DNA of 64,000 nt from Colwellia marinimaniae (GTDB taxonomy: Bacteria > Pseudomonadota > Gammaproteobacteria > Enterobacterales > Alteromonadaceae), in contig NZ_BDQM01000009.1 of the NCBI RefSeq assembly GCF_002207865.1, forward strand, positions 1 to 64,000. Reading direction: 5' to 3'. Shown here piece by piece: positions 27,425 to 36,490 of the stretch (its first letter is position 1; every line of letters starts with the position of its first letter). The notes beneath the pieces are model-generated. The model did no database searches. It was not told where the DNA came from and worked only from the letters and a program-made list of their open reading frames with translations. The position numbers and the translations under genes are program-made.

Positions 27425-27710
27425 TTTTTTGGCGATTTATAGTGCTTGCCTAAAATAATGTGACTGTTTATATTAGTGTCTGTTAATCTTTTCGAGCTTA
27501 CTTTTACCGTAGTTCGTTTGATAGGTAAACAAGGTCGTGCATATGAGCTGGTGTGGCTAGATGAATTTTTTCGTTGTTGCTCCACATTTACATAGAATAA
27601 CTAGGCGACAAAACCCGCATCGCGATTAAAGTCGCTTAGCATTGAATGAAATTTAACCCTGAAAGGGCAATAGTCCCTAATAGATATTAGGTGTTAATTT
27701 TGAGAAATGA
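27425..27710. other. Intergenic region before the GGDEF/EAL gene
   Basis: About 290 bases with no open frame worth calling. I see short self-complementary patches, such as CCCTGAAAGGG, but no recognisable riboswitch or promoter. Confidence 0.4.
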
Positions 27711-29927
27711 TTGAAACAATCCTACACACAACAAGAGAGTAAAGCATTAAGAACGTCGACACGAGTCGTTATCTTAACGAGCTTTTTGATCTTAATATTA
27801 TTGGTCTCACAGAGTTTCTCAGCCAGTAATATCCATCAAAGCTATCAAGAGTCATTGATGGACTCAGTAACTGATCGTATTCTGTCAGATTATCAAGAGT
27901 ATTTCGCCCAACTGCGTTTAGAAATTGATCTCTTTCAGCAAAAACAACTCAATGCTATCGAGCAATTACAACAGCAAGGTGAGCAAGCTTCTCAGCAAGC
28001 GTATATGGAAGTATTAACAGCGCTGAGCAGTGAGATCGATAACACCCGTTTATTTGCTTTGATTGATCAAGATGGCAAGGGTACTTTAAAGCATATAACG
28101 GGAAATTTTTTAGCTGACTGTGAAGAAGAAATTGCTGAAACAGTTCAAAATGGTGTGCAAAATAAATTATTCTTACACCGTAGCAAAAGCAGTATTCATT
28201 TTGACCTATTACAGCCCCTGGCGACTAAGTCAGGTAAAGGTGCTTTTTTCTTTGTTGCCTTTAACCCTGATGTTTTAATTAATTTACTAAAGAAATATCA
28301 ACTACCACACCAGCAACTTTTTTTAATGCGTGCCGACTCGCTTGGCGAAGTAGAATTAACCACTGAAACGGAGCATAGTAACACCAGTGAATTAATTATC
28401 GGCGGTGAGTTGAAATCTTTTAACTTTGTCAAAGCCATTCCAAATACTCGCTGGCAATTAGCCATACGTTTATCACCACAATATAGCAGTAATTTATATC
28501 GCCAGAACTTGATTAAAGCACTACTTATCTGGCTGCTGTTAACCTTATTTATTTATGGTTTTTTCCGCCAGCAAAAACACAGTTTACGCAAGCAATTGCA
28601 AGTAGAGCAAGCATTAGCTTACGTGGATAATTATGACCAATTAACTGGCTTAGCCAATAGAGTGAATTTCGACCGACAGTTATCTGAGCATATTGAGGCC
28701 AATCACATACTTACCCATAACTCTATTAATGCCAACACTATAGCAAGCAAGCAAGTAGGTGTAGTCATACATATTGACTTGGATAAATTTCAAGTCATTA
28801 ATAATAGTATCAGTTATGCCGTTGGTGATAAATTTCTCCATCAAATATCGATAAGCTTAAAAGAATTTCTTCCTGATGATGCTATTATTAGCCGCTTAGG
28901 TAATGATGAATTTGGCATACTTTTACCTGAGCTATTATTTAGTGAGGCAAAAGACTTTGCCCATAAAGTTCGCTTATTAATACAAAAAATTCGTATTGTT
29001 GAGTATCAACAAGATACCAATATTACCGCCAGTATTGGTGTTATCATTTTAGACCAGTCCATTTTTGATGCGCAACAAGTGTACTCATCTTTAGGGCGAG
29101 CGGTTAATTTGGCAAAAGAAAAAGGTGGTAATAGAGTACAAGTCTATCAAAGTGATGATGAACAACTGGTTTTGCACGCTAAAGAGATGGAAGCCGTGCA
29201 TGATGTTGCTGAGGCACTTAAAGATGATCGTTTACTGTTATATCGTCAAAAAATAAAACCTCTTGGCCGACAAGGTAGCTGTCATTATGAGGTGCTGATA
29301 CGAATGAAAAATGCCCAAGGAATGCTGGTGCCGCCTATTCATTTTATTCCTGCAGCGGAGAAATATGGTTTAATTAGACGAGTTGATCAATGGGTTATTG
29401 AAAATACCTTTAAAATGTTAGCTTTATCCCCTGATGATAAGGCCAGTTATAGCATCAATATATCAGGTGTTAGCATAGCTGATCGCGATATATATGATCA
29501 GGTAATCAGCCTATTTGAACAATATCAAATACCAGCAAAACGTATTTGCTTTGAAATAACAGAAACCTCGGCCATCACTCATTTAAAGTCAGCCCTGCAT
29601 TTTATTGATAAAATGAAAGCTTTTGGCTGCCAATTTTCATTAGATGACTTTGGTAGTGGTTTATCCTCTTTTAGCTATTTACAAAAACTACCCGTAGACA
29701 TCATAAAGATTGATGGTGCTTTTGTTCGGGATATGGACACTAACCCGATAAACCGTGTTTTTGTCGAAAATATTAAGCGCACTGCCGAGGCGATGAATAA
29801 AAAAACGATTGCTGAGTTTGTTGAAAATGCAGCCATTGAAAAAATACTAACCGACATTGGTATCGATTATGGCCAGGGCTATCATATTCATAAACCTGAA
29901 CCTTGGTATGAGCCCAGCCAAAAGTAA
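27711..29927 (+). CDS. Membrane-bound GGDEF-EAL (c-di-GMP) protein with altered motifs
   Basis: A likely c-di-GMP signalling enzyme of 738 residues starting at a TTG with GAGA upstream; no ATG gives an intact first membrane helix. Helices lie at about 17-35 and 267-286, and the segment between them is periplasmic and probably a sensor. The GGDEF domain follows with the signature changed to RLGNDEFG (GNDEF). The EAL domain carries YEVLIRM (EVL), NISGVS, EITETSAI, DDFGSGLSSF and IKIDG, so its metal and substrate residues look mostly intact. I infer a phosphodiesterase with a doubtful cyclase half. The ligand is unknown. It stands alone, upstream of a long non-coding stretch and recA. Confidence 0.88.
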   Translation: MKQSYTQQESKALRTSTRVVILTSFLILILLVSQSFSASNIHQSYQESLMDSVTDRILSDYQEYFAQLRLEIDLFQQKQLNAIEQLQQQGEQASQQAYMEVLTALSSEIDNTRLFALIDQDGKGTLKHITGNFLADCEEEIAETVQNGVQNKLFLHRSKSSIHFDLLQPLATKSGKGAFFFVAFNPDVLINLLKKYQLPHQQLFLMRADSLGEVELTTETEHSNTSELIIGGELKSFNFVKAIPNTRWQLAIRLSPQYSSNLYRQNLIKALLIWLLLTLFIYGFFRQQKHSLRKQLQVEQALAYVDNYDQLTGLANRVNFDRQLSEHIEANHILTHNSINANTIASKQVGVVIHIDLDKFQVINNSISYAVGDKFLHQISISLKEFLPDDAIISRLGNDEFGILLPELLFSEAKDFAHKVRLLIQKIRIVEYQQDTNITASIGVIILDQSIFDAQQVYSSLGRAVNLAKEKGGNRVQVYQSDDEQLVLHAKEMEAVHDVAEALKDDRLLLYRQKIKPLGRQGSCHYEVLIRMKNAQGMLVPPIHFIPAAEKYGLIRRVDQWVIENTFKMLALSPDDKASYSINISGVSIADRDIYDQVISLFEQYQIPAKRICFEITETSAITHLKSALHFIDKMKAFGCQFSLDDFGSGLSSFSYLQKLPVDIIKIDGAFVRDMDTNPINRVFVENIKRTAEAMNKKTIAEFVENAAIEKILTDIGIDYGQGYHIHKPEPWYEPSQK

Positions 29928-30007
29928 ACTCTAAATATTGACGATGGCGCATGAGATGGCTTAATCAATAACATGCCTATGTAGTTTACTCAGGAACTTT
30001 TTGTATA

Positions 30008-30087
30008 CGTCATCTTCGAAGTCTCTGATCGAAGATCCATTGCTCTTTATACACTGGATCCCCGATTAAAACACCACGGGGATGACG
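30008..30087. repeat. 80-bp palindromic intergenic element
   Basis: An outer inverted pair CGTCATC/GATGACG encloses two hairpins: ATCTTCGA-N9-TCGAAGAT and TCCCCG-N12-CGGGGA. The layout resembles the GTCATCCCCG-type extragenic palindromes known from gammaproteobacteria. Only one copy is seen here. Confidence 0.65.
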
Positions 30088-30319
30088 ATCCTGAGCCAAG
30101 TGCACAGGCATGATCAATAATGAAAAATATAGAATCCGTTGTAGGGATAAACAGACTGCTTCCCTCTCACCAAGGTAACTGCTAAGGCAGCGGTTTTTGG
30201 CAATATCACCATCTAACTCACCCTCAAAACGTGCCTTTGAGCCAGTAAAAAATATTGTTTAATACTCATCTACGATTGATGTTGAATAAGTTGATAGCGT
30301 CATTCCTTAACCTTAACCT

Positions 30320-30506
30320 TAACCTGAACTCAGGATAATATCTGGTTGATATTTAAGTAAAATCGACGGGTTACATTCGATGATAAATTTAACCAGCAAT
30401 TGAAATCACTATATAGCCAATCAATGGCTCAATGTATTCGATTATCAAGGCAAGGCGTTTATTAATAGCGGGCTATTTATCGACATTTTAACGCAGAGTT
30501 CAGGTT
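30320..30506. mobile_element. MITE-like element of 187 bp with 12-bp terminal inverted repeats
   Basis: TAACCTGAACTC at the left edge and GAGTTCAGGTTA at the right edge are perfect inverted repeats. The inside has no usable open frame. No clear target duplication is seen at the edges. A single copy in the window, so its mobility is inferred from the inverted ends. Confidence 0.55.
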
Positions 30507-30714
30507 ACTTTATGCCCTGATGGCTAAACTTGGTAATATTGCCAGGAAAAATAAAAATTTAAATAGTAGATAAATAACCATAGATAATTAAATAGTAACT
30601 TTTTTAAATAAAACAATAAAAAGTTACATTCTATTTAAAAGTATAATTATATCAGTAGCTTAAAAGTATCTATGCTTTAATTTATTTCCAGTAAAAAAAT
30701 AAAAATTTAAAAGC

Positions 30715-30742
30715 TTGATACTGTACGACCATACAGTATACT
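30715..30742 (+). promoter_or_regulatory. recA promoter with LexA (SOS) box in the spacer
   Basis: A near-consensus sigma-70 promoter, TTGATA (30715-30720) and TATACT (30737-30742), has a 16-base spacer that is exactly the SOS box CTGT-N8-ACAG (30721-30736). The full box TACTGTACGACCATACAGTA is close to the E. coli LexA consensus. LexA binding would block RNA polymerase directly. Confidence 0.9.
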
Positions 30743-30798
30743 TGCGTTATTAAATTGAAACCATGAAGATGAAATAGCGATATAATCGCGGAGCAACT

Positions 30799-31866
30799 AT
30801 GAAAGACGATAAAGAAAAAGCATTATCTGCTGCCTTAAGTCAAATCGAGAGACAATTCGGTAAAGGGTCAATAATGAAGCTTGGTGATAATACCACTATG
30901 GACATAGAAACTATTTCTACCGGTTCTTTAGGGTTAGACATAGCACTAGGTGCTGGTGGTTTACCGTTAGGTCGGGTGGTTGAAATTTATGGTCCAGAGT
31001 CAAGTGGTAAAACTACGTTAACTCTTGAGGTTATTGCCTCAGCCCAACGAGAGGGGCGAACCTGTGCTTTTATAGATGCTGAACATGCACTTGATCCTAT
31101 CTATGCCAAAAAGTTAGGGGTAGATATTGATCAATTACTTATTTCTCAGCCCGATACCGGTGAACAAGCTTTAGAGATTGTTGATATGCTAGCTCGCTCT
31201 GGTGCCATTGATGTGATTGTCGTTGATTCTGTGGCCGCGTTAACACCTAAAGCTGAAATTGAAGGTGATATGGGTGATTCTCATATGGGACTTCAAGCTC
31301 GAATGATGAGTCAAGCGATGCGTAAATTAACCGGTAATCTTAAAACATCAAACACCATGTTAATTTTCATTAACCAAATTCGCATGAAAATCGGCGTAAT
31401 GTTTGGCTCGCCAGAAACAACTACTGGTGGTAATGCGTTAAAGTTTTATGCTTCTATTCGTTTAGATATTCGTCGTATCGGCGCGGTTAAAAATGGTGAT
31501 GAAATCATTGGTAATGAAACACGCGTAAAAGTAGTTAAAAATAAAATAGCACCACCATTTAAACAAGCTGAATTTCAAATTATTTATGGTAAAGGCATCA
31601 ATAGTTTAGGTGAATTAATTGAGTTGGGCGTTAAACATGGTTTTGTTGAAAAAGCCGGTGCTTGGTATAGCTGTAATGGCGAACGTATTGGCCAAGGTAA
31701 AGCGAATGCCGCTAAATACTTAGAAGAACATCCTGATATGGCCAAGGATGTAGATACTAAGTTACGTGATATGCTTTTAAACAAAACGGCAGACGAAGAT
31801 AAAGCAGTAGACAAAGCCGTAGACAAAGCAGAAGCAGTAGAAAAAGTGGCAGATGTCGCTGAATAA
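30799..31866 (+). CDS. recA: Recombinase RecA
   Basis: ATP-dependent DNA strand exchange, and co-protease for LexA in the SOS response. Walker A is GPESSGKTT, Walker B is [10 protein letters not shown], and the L1/L2 DNA-binding loops and [19 protein letters not shown] are intact. The acidic C-terminal tail is extended and contains an imperfect repeat ([16 protein letters not shown]). 355 residues is normal. No recX follows directly; a bidirectional terminator comes next. Confidence 0.98.
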   Translation: MKDDKEKALSAALSQIERQFGKGSIMKLGDNTTMDIETISTGSLGLDIALGAGGLPLGRVVEIYGPESSGKTTLTLEVIASAQREGRTCAFIDAEHALDPIYAKKLGVDIDQLLISQPDTGEQALEIVDMLARSGAIDVIVVDSVAALTPKAEIEGDMGDSHMGLQARMMSQAMRKLTGNLKTSNTMLIFINQIRMKIGVMFGSPETTTGGNALKFYASIRLDIRRIGAVKNGDEIIGNETRVKVVKNKIAPPFKQAEFQIIYGKGINSLGELIELGVKHGFVEKAGAWYSCNGERIGQGKANAAKYLEEHPDMAKDVDTKLRDMLLNKTADEDKAVDKAVDKAEAVEKVADVAE

Positions 31867-31902
31867 TTATCTTTATTGGCTAAGTAACGGCTAAAGATAA
31901 AT

Positions 31903-31941
31903 CAAAAAAAGGTAACCTTAGAGCTAAGGTTACCTTTTTTT
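31903..31941. terminator. Bidirectional terminator between recA and slyD
   Basis: AAAAAAAGGTAACCTTAG and CTAAGGTTACCTTTTTTT pair perfectly with a short AG-centred loop. It serves the two convergent genes. Confidence 0.92.
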
Positions 31942-31959
31942 ATGCCGGTATAAAATGGA

Positions 31960-32448
31960 CTAGTGGTTGTGACCACAACCCCCTTCACCATGAACATGGC
32001 CATGTTCAAGTTCGTCAGCAGTTGCTGCACGAACTTCAATAATTTCAACATCAAAGCTTAAGTCTAAGCCTGCCAGCGGGTGGTTGCCATCAACGGTAAT
32101 TTCATCATCTTGTACATCAATAACAATAACCGTTTGTTCACCATCGTCTGTTGCAGCACGTAATTGTGTGCCTAGGCTGAGATCTTCAACACCAGCTAGA
32201 TCTGCTCTAGGTATCTTTTGCACATAATTATCATTACGTTCACCGTAAGCTTGTTGACAAGATAGCGCCACTTCGAATTGATCACCCGCTTGGTGATCAA
32301 TAAGGGCATCATCTAAGCCAGCAATTAAATAGCCAGTACCTTGAATAATAGCCATCGGCTTATCATCGTATGAACTATCGATTAAAGTACCTTCGCCGTC
32401 AGATACGGCATAATGCATAACAACAACATTATGTTTTGCAATTTTCAT
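31960..32448 (-). CDS. slyD: FKBP-type peptidyl-prolyl isomerase, SlyD-like
   Basis: A cytoplasmic prolyl isomerase and chaperone with an FKBP fold and an insert-in-flap domain (about residues 70-125, QAYGERNDNYVQKIPRADL). Its tail is His/Cys-rich (ELEHGHVHGEGGCGHNH), as in SlyD, where it binds nickel for hydrogenase maturation. The tail is shorter than in E. coli SlyD. At 162 residues it is short but complete. Confidence 0.9.
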   Translation of the reverse strand: MKIAKHNVVVMHYAVSDGEGTLIDSSYDDKPMAIIQGTGYLIAGLDDALIDHQAGDQFEVALSCQQAYGERNDNYVQKIPRADLAGVEDLSLGTQLRAATDDGEQTVIVIDVQDDEITVDGNHPLAGLDLSFDVEIIEVRAATADELEHGHVHGEGGCGHNH

Positions 32449-32528
32449 TTTTTATCCTAATCATTCAAGTATTGTGCTTATACAGGGGCAAGGGTGTATA
32501 CCCTTGTTACCTCAAAGTGAAGGGTTCA

Positions 32529-32628
32529 GCTGGAATTAGATACGTCTTTAGGCAAGGCGTTGATTGACGATAATGGTTATATCCATTGTCGAAATCAAGA
32601 ACGTAGCATAATGCGTATCTAAACCAGC
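32529..32628. repeat. Imperfect 100-bp intergenic palindrome
   Basis: GCTGG...TTAGATACG pairs with CGTATCTAA...CCAGC on the outside, and TTGATT..CGATAATGG pairs with CCATT.TCG..ATCAA around a TTATAT loop. It resembles extragenic palindromes common in marine gammaproteobacteria. It lies upstream of slyD (minus strand), between slyD and ygfZ. Confidence 0.6.
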
Positions 32629-32636
32629 CCTGCGGG

Positions 32637-32731
32637 AATTCCTGAGAGGTTCATGCTCATCGTTGCATCTATTTTTAAGGGAGTAACCCTGAATAAAAAG
32701 ATGCGCCTTAATCATGAATCACTCAGGATTT
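32637..32731. repeat. Second intergenic palindrome, adjacent to the first
   Basis: Nested arms AATTCCTGAG/CTCAGGATT, TTCATG/CATGAA and GCATCT.TTTTTA.GGG/CCCT..TAAAAAGATGC fold around AGTAA. It ends ten bases from the ygfZ stop codon and may stabilise or terminate its transcript. Confidence 0.55.
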
Positions 32732-32740
32732 CTGAAACTC

Positions 32741-33718
32741 TTATTTTGAAGTATCGAGGGTATATGGTAATGCTTGCTTTGTTACTACGCTGGCAACTTG
32801 TGCAGCGATACGCATGGTAGGTTGGTCAGCATCATTAGCTAAAATCGCTTGTAGGTAACAGTTGCCATCATCGGCTTGATAATAGGCTAGAATATCGCCA
32901 GCTTTTCGCCAGTTCTCGCCTAATTGCTTTTGTATTACGTCATCCTCTTGTAGGTCCTGCTCAAGTTGGCTATGCAGAGAAAATAGTGCGCGTTTGTTTT
33001 TACCTAAATATTGCATTCTAGCGACCGTTTCTTGCCCTAAGTAACAGCCTTTGGTGAAACTAATACCATTAATGGCTTGTAAGTTAAGCATCTGGGGCAC
33101 GTAATGGCCGCTAGTGCTGGCGGTTAATATAGGAAACCCTTGGGTTATTTCTAATAAATCCCATACCTTTTGTGAAAACATCGGTAGTGCCAAGGATGTA
33201 ACTAGTGAGGTAATAGCGGCTGGATCATCTATGATGATATAGCGAGGCTGTTCACCTGAGATATAAACTAAGCTGGTTGAGTTAATTTGTACCACGGGGT
33301 TTAAAGTATCAGGTACTTGAGAGAATTCACGCTGTAATAAAACACTGGCTTGTTCACCCACTAAGGCGATAAACGTTAAGTCTTTAACTTCTTCAATAGT
33401 GACCTTAGCGAAAACAGCAAATTTTTTCAACGCGTTAAGTGAGCTGTCAATACTGGTTTTAGGTTGTAATAATAAGTGAGCAGCTGAGCGGTTAATTAAT
33501 CTGAAAACAGAAAAAACTTTTCCCTTAGCATCACAGTGAGCACCGACAAGTAAGCTTTGCTCTGTGCTGTTATTAACATCACAGGTTACTTGTCCTTGCA
33601 AATATTTACTTTGCTCTTCACCAGATAAAGAAATGGCGCCAAAATTGTTAAGCTCAATAAGATAGGTACTTGGCAACTGAGTTAAAGCAGGTAATTGTGT
33701 ATTGGTTGTTATTGTCAT
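32741..33718 (-). CDS. ygfZ: Folate-binding tRNA-modifying protein YgfZ
   Basis: A GcvT-like folate-binding protein that supports Fe-S enzymes such as MiaB. The diagnostic K-G-C-Y-x-G-Q-E motif is present as GISFTKGCYLGQETVARM, with the functional Cys. 325 residues is normal for the family. It is divergent from sdhE, an arrangement seen in E. coli and relatives. Confidence 0.93.
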   Translation of the reverse strand: MTITTNTQLPALTQLPSTYLIELNNFGAISLSGEEQSKYLQGQVTCDVNNSTEQSLLVGAHCDAKGKVFSVFRLINRSAAHLLLQPKTSIDSSLNALKKFAVFAKVTIEEVKDLTFIALVGEQASVLLQREFSQVPDTLNPVVQINSTSLVYISGEQPRYIIIDDPAAITSLVTSLALPMFSQKVWDLLEITQGFPILTASTSGHYVPQMLNLQAINGISFTKGCYLGQETVARMQYLGKNKRALFSLHSQLEQDLQEDDVIQKQLGENWRKAGDILAYYQADDGNCYLQAILANDADQPTMRIAAQVASVVTKQALPYTLDTSK

Positions 33719-33904
33719 AATGAACTCTATGAAAAAGCGTGGGACTAGCTTTGCTGGACGATTAAAGGTTAACTATAGAATAGGGACGAAATTGCTAAAA
33801 ACAACTAGATCTTGGATTTATATTAGTGAAAATTAGTGTTTTTAATAGCTGTGCTCGGTGAGTTATTGCTACAATGCCCGTGTGATAATCAATTAAGGGT
33901 ATTT

Positions 33905-34210
33905 ATGTCTGGTAATGACGTTTCAAGCAATACAGTGACACATGATGAAAACTCTACTAGTGTGTTAAAAGTTAATAAGGCTAAGCTAAAGTGGGCATGT
34001 CGTCGCGGAATGTTAGAATTAGATGTATTGTTTATTCCTTTTGTTGATGAAGCCTATGATGACTTATCAATAAAAGAGCAGTTCACCTTTGAACGTTTAC
34101 TCACTTGCCAAGACCCAGAATTATTTGCATGGTTTATGGGGCATGAACATTGTGAAGACACAGAACTCAACGCTATGGTGCAATTTATACTCAAACGCGT
34201 CAAACTATAA
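33905..34210 (+). CDS. sdhE: FAD assembly factor SdhE
   Basis: A small protein that promotes covalent attachment of FAD to the succinate dehydrogenase flavoprotein and fumarate reductase. The invariant RRGMLELD (RGxxE) motif is clear. The ATG at 33905 (MSGNDVSS) has AAGGG upstream and gives 101 residues; the frame is open earlier to a GTG, but that would add 23 residues before the family start. It is followed by ygfX with overlapping reading frames. Confidence 0.92.
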   Translation: MSGNDVSSNTVTHDENSTSVLKVNKAKLKWACRRGMLELDVLFIPFVDEAYDDLSIKEQFTFERLLTCQDPELFAWFMGHEHCEDTELNAMVQFILKRVKL

Positions 34211-34643
34211 TATTAATGTTCGAAACTCTCGCTATAAGCTAGCATTATATAGCTTTGTAGTCGTGTTAATATGCTTAACTATCCTTGTTAGTACTAGCTT
34301 TTATTATCTTTTAGCTCAATGCTTGGCCCTAGTAAGTCTAATAGGTCTTAGTGTGTTTTTATCCATTAACAATGCTAGCGCCATAAGCCGTTCTTTTACC
34401 TTAACGGCAACTGGCGGCTTTTATCTAGCTGGCAGTCCGACAAGTTATCAACTATTAGCAGCAAGTAGAGTAAGCTTTATCGGCTGTTGGTTAGTTATGG
34501 TACCAAGTGAGCCGATACTCACGCCACGCAGTAATGCCGCCAATAACATCCCTAAACAGTTATTTATATATAGGGATAGCTTTTCTAAGCAAGACTTTTC
34601 TCGTCTTGCTCGGGTAATAAAGCAACTCGGTGACGTCACCTAA
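34143..34643 (+). CDS. ygfX: YgfX (CptA-like) membrane protein; start uncertain
   Basis: Two hydrophobic segments (LALYSFVVVLICLTILV and YYLLAQCLALVSLIGLSVFL) followed by a soluble C-terminal part ending FSRLARVIKQLGDV. Position next to sdhE, size and layout match YgfX, whose E. coli form was reported as an inhibitor of MreB/FtsZ and partner of SdhE. No ATG or GTG lies just before the first helix; the nearest in-frame ATG is at 34143, well inside sdhE in another frame. An ATT at 34212 directly after the sdhE stop would give the usual length (about 143 residues). The true start is open. Confidence 0.7.
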   Translation: MNIVKTQNSTLWCNLYSNASNYNINVRNSRYKLALYSFVVVLICLTILVSTSFYYLLAQCLALVSLIGLSVFLSINNASAISRSFTLTATGGFYLAGSPTSYQLLAASRVSFIGCWLVMVPSEPILTPRSNAANNIPKQLFIYRDSFSKQDFSRLARVIKQLGDVT

Positions 34644-34655
34644 AGACGCATATTA

Positions 34656-36263
34656 TTAGCTTAGATTAACGGGTGAAAGGATTGTTGGTTGAGCGGTAGG
34701 TAACATATCGGGGTAATCTAAGGTGTAATGCAAGCCTCTACTTTCTTTTCGCTCCATGGCACACTTTATGATGAGCTCAGCTACTTGCACTAAGTTTCTT
34801 AATTCCAGTAAATTATTACTTACTTTAAAGTTTTGGTAATAATCTTCAATTTCTTGTTGTAATAACTCTACTCGATGCAATGCTCGTTCAAGGCGTTTTG
34901 TTGTCCGGACAATGCCGACATAATCCCACATAAATAATCTTAATTCGTGCCAATTATGTTGAATAACAACTTCTTCATCCGAGTCGGTTACGCGGCTTTC
35001 ATCCCATGGCGGTAGGGTTAAATAGCGATTATCTTGTCTTAACGTTGCACTAATCTCGACAGCTGCTGCGCGGGCAAAGACCAGGCATTCGAGCAGTGAA
35101 TTACTGGCTAAACGATTGGCACCGTGCAGGCCGGTATATGACATTTCACCAATGGCATAAAGTTGGCTAATATCAGTTTTACCTTGTTTATTCACCATCA
35201 CTCCGCCACAGGTATAATGCGCGGCAGGTACGATAGGAATAGGTTGTTTAGTGATATCAATGCCCAAAGACATGGTTTTTTCATAAATAGTAGGGAAGTG
35301 CTGTTTGATAAATTCACTGGATTTGTGACTAATATCAAGGTACATACAATCAGCACCTAAACGTTTCATTTCATAATCAATAGCCCGAGCGACAATATCA
35401 CGCGGTGCTAATTCGGCACGCTCGTCAAAGTCGGGCATAAAACGACTGCCATCAGGGCGTCTTAGCTTGGCGCCTTCGCCGCGCAGTGCTTCTGTTAATA
35501 AAAAAGTACCCGCTGAAGGATGAAATAAACAGGTTGGATGAAATTGATTAAACTCCATATTGGCAACGCGACAGCCAGCACGCCATGCCATCGCAATACC
35601 ATCACCACTGGCTACATCAGGATTCGAGGTGTATTGGTAAACTTTACTGGCGCCACCAGTAGCCAAAATAGTTTTTTGTGCATAAATACTTTCTACTTTT
35701 TCAGTATTTCTATTCCATATATAAGCACCAATACATTGTTTTGCTTGATTACCCGTGGAGCTAGGCTGACAAATAAGGTCTATGGCATTAAAACGTTCAA
35801 ATATACGTATACGAGAATGTTGCTTAACTTGCTCGGCTAAAGTAAGTTGAATTGCTTGCCCAGTAGCATCAGCCGCATGTAAAATCCTGCGATGGCTATG
35901 ACCACCTTCGCGGGTTAAATGATAGCGGTCTGCGCCATTATTTCCTGGCTCTTTATCAAAGGCGACACCTTGGCTTATTAGCCACTCTAGACAAGATTTA
36001 GCATTTTCAATGGTAAAGCGGACGATTTCTTCGTCACATAGACCGGCACCGGCAATTAAAGTATCTTCAATATGAGCAGTAACACTATCATTTTCATCAA
36101 ATACCGCGGCAATACCACCTTGAGCATAAAAAGTAGAGCCTTCATTTAAGGGCCCTTTACTTAAAATTACCACATCGGCATTTTTAGCTAGATGTAGCGC
36201 TAAAGTTAAACCTGCGGCGCCACTGCCGATGATTAAAACATCACAATTATTTTGTTGGGTCAT
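34656..36263 (-). CDS. nadB: L-aspartate oxidase
   Basis: FAD enzyme oxidising aspartate to iminoaspartate, the first step of NAD synthesis. The N-terminal dinucleotide fold [20 protein letters not shown] and [20 protein letters not shown] motif ([13 protein letters not shown]) are present, as are the family residues in [11 protein letters not shown] and [15 protein letters not shown]. Length (535) is normal. It converges with ygfX. nadB next to rpoE-rseABC, divergently transcribed, is a conserved gammaproteobacterial arrangement. Confidence 0.96.
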   Translation of the reverse strand: MTQQNNCDVLIIGSGAAGLTLALHLAKNADVVILSKGPLNEGSTFYAQGGIAAVFDENDSVTAHIEDTLIAGAGLCDEEIVRFTIENAKSCLEWLISQGVAFDKEPGNNGADRYHLTREGGHSHRRILHAADATGQAIQLTLAEQVKQHSRIRIFERFNAIDLICQPSSTGNQAKQCIGAYIWNRNTEKVESIYAQKTILATGGASKVYQYTSNPDVASGDGIAMAWRAGCRVANMEFNQFHPTCLFHPSAGTFLLTEALRGEGAKLRRPDGSRFMPDFDERAELAPRDIVARAIDYEMKRLGADCMYLDISHKSSEFIKQHFPTIYEKTMSLGIDITKQPIPIVPAAHYTCGGVMVNKQGKTDISQLYAIGEMSYTGLHGANRLASNSLLECLVFARAAAVEISATLRQDNRYLTLPPWDESRVTDSDEEVVIQHNWHELRLFMWDYVGIVRTTKRLERALHRVELLQQEIEDYYQNFKVSNNLLELRNLVQVAELIIKCAMERKESRGLHYTLDYPDMLPTAQPTILSPVNLS

Positions 36264-36440
36264 GCGGTATTGGTTAAATTCTGCTGTTAAAGCGAATATA
36301 TAAGTTAAGAAATTTGAGGTATTCTATAATACATAGATATAAGCCGCCAGATAATAGCGTTTAAATACCTTCTGGCATTAATAATATCATTGCTCGATAA
36401 ACCAATAATGCACATTGTTAAAAAAGATCAAAAATAAAAA

Positions 36441-36467
36441 GAACTTTTTATAAAAACATAAGTCTTA
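36441..36467 (+). promoter_or_regulatory. Candidate sigma-E promoter upstream of rpoE
   Basis: GAACTT (36441-36446) and TCTTA (36463-36467) are separated by 16 bases, close to the E. coli sigma-E pattern GAACTT-N16-TCTGA. It starts 50 bases before the rpoE start and would allow positive autoregulation, as in other gammaproteobacteria. Confidence 0.5.
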
Positions 36468-36490
36468 TTTTATGCGTTTGTTACGAGCCA

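Larger units (their letters stand above)
29928..30718. other. Long repeat-bearing intergenic region upstream of recA
   Basis: Nearly 800 bases without a gene. It holds an 80-bp nested palindrome (30008-30087), a 187-bp element with 12-bp inverted ends (30320-30506), a triple CCTTAA run just before that element, and a very AT-rich stretch with a GTAACTTTTT/AAAAAGTTAC stem (30595-30627). Confidence 0.6.
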
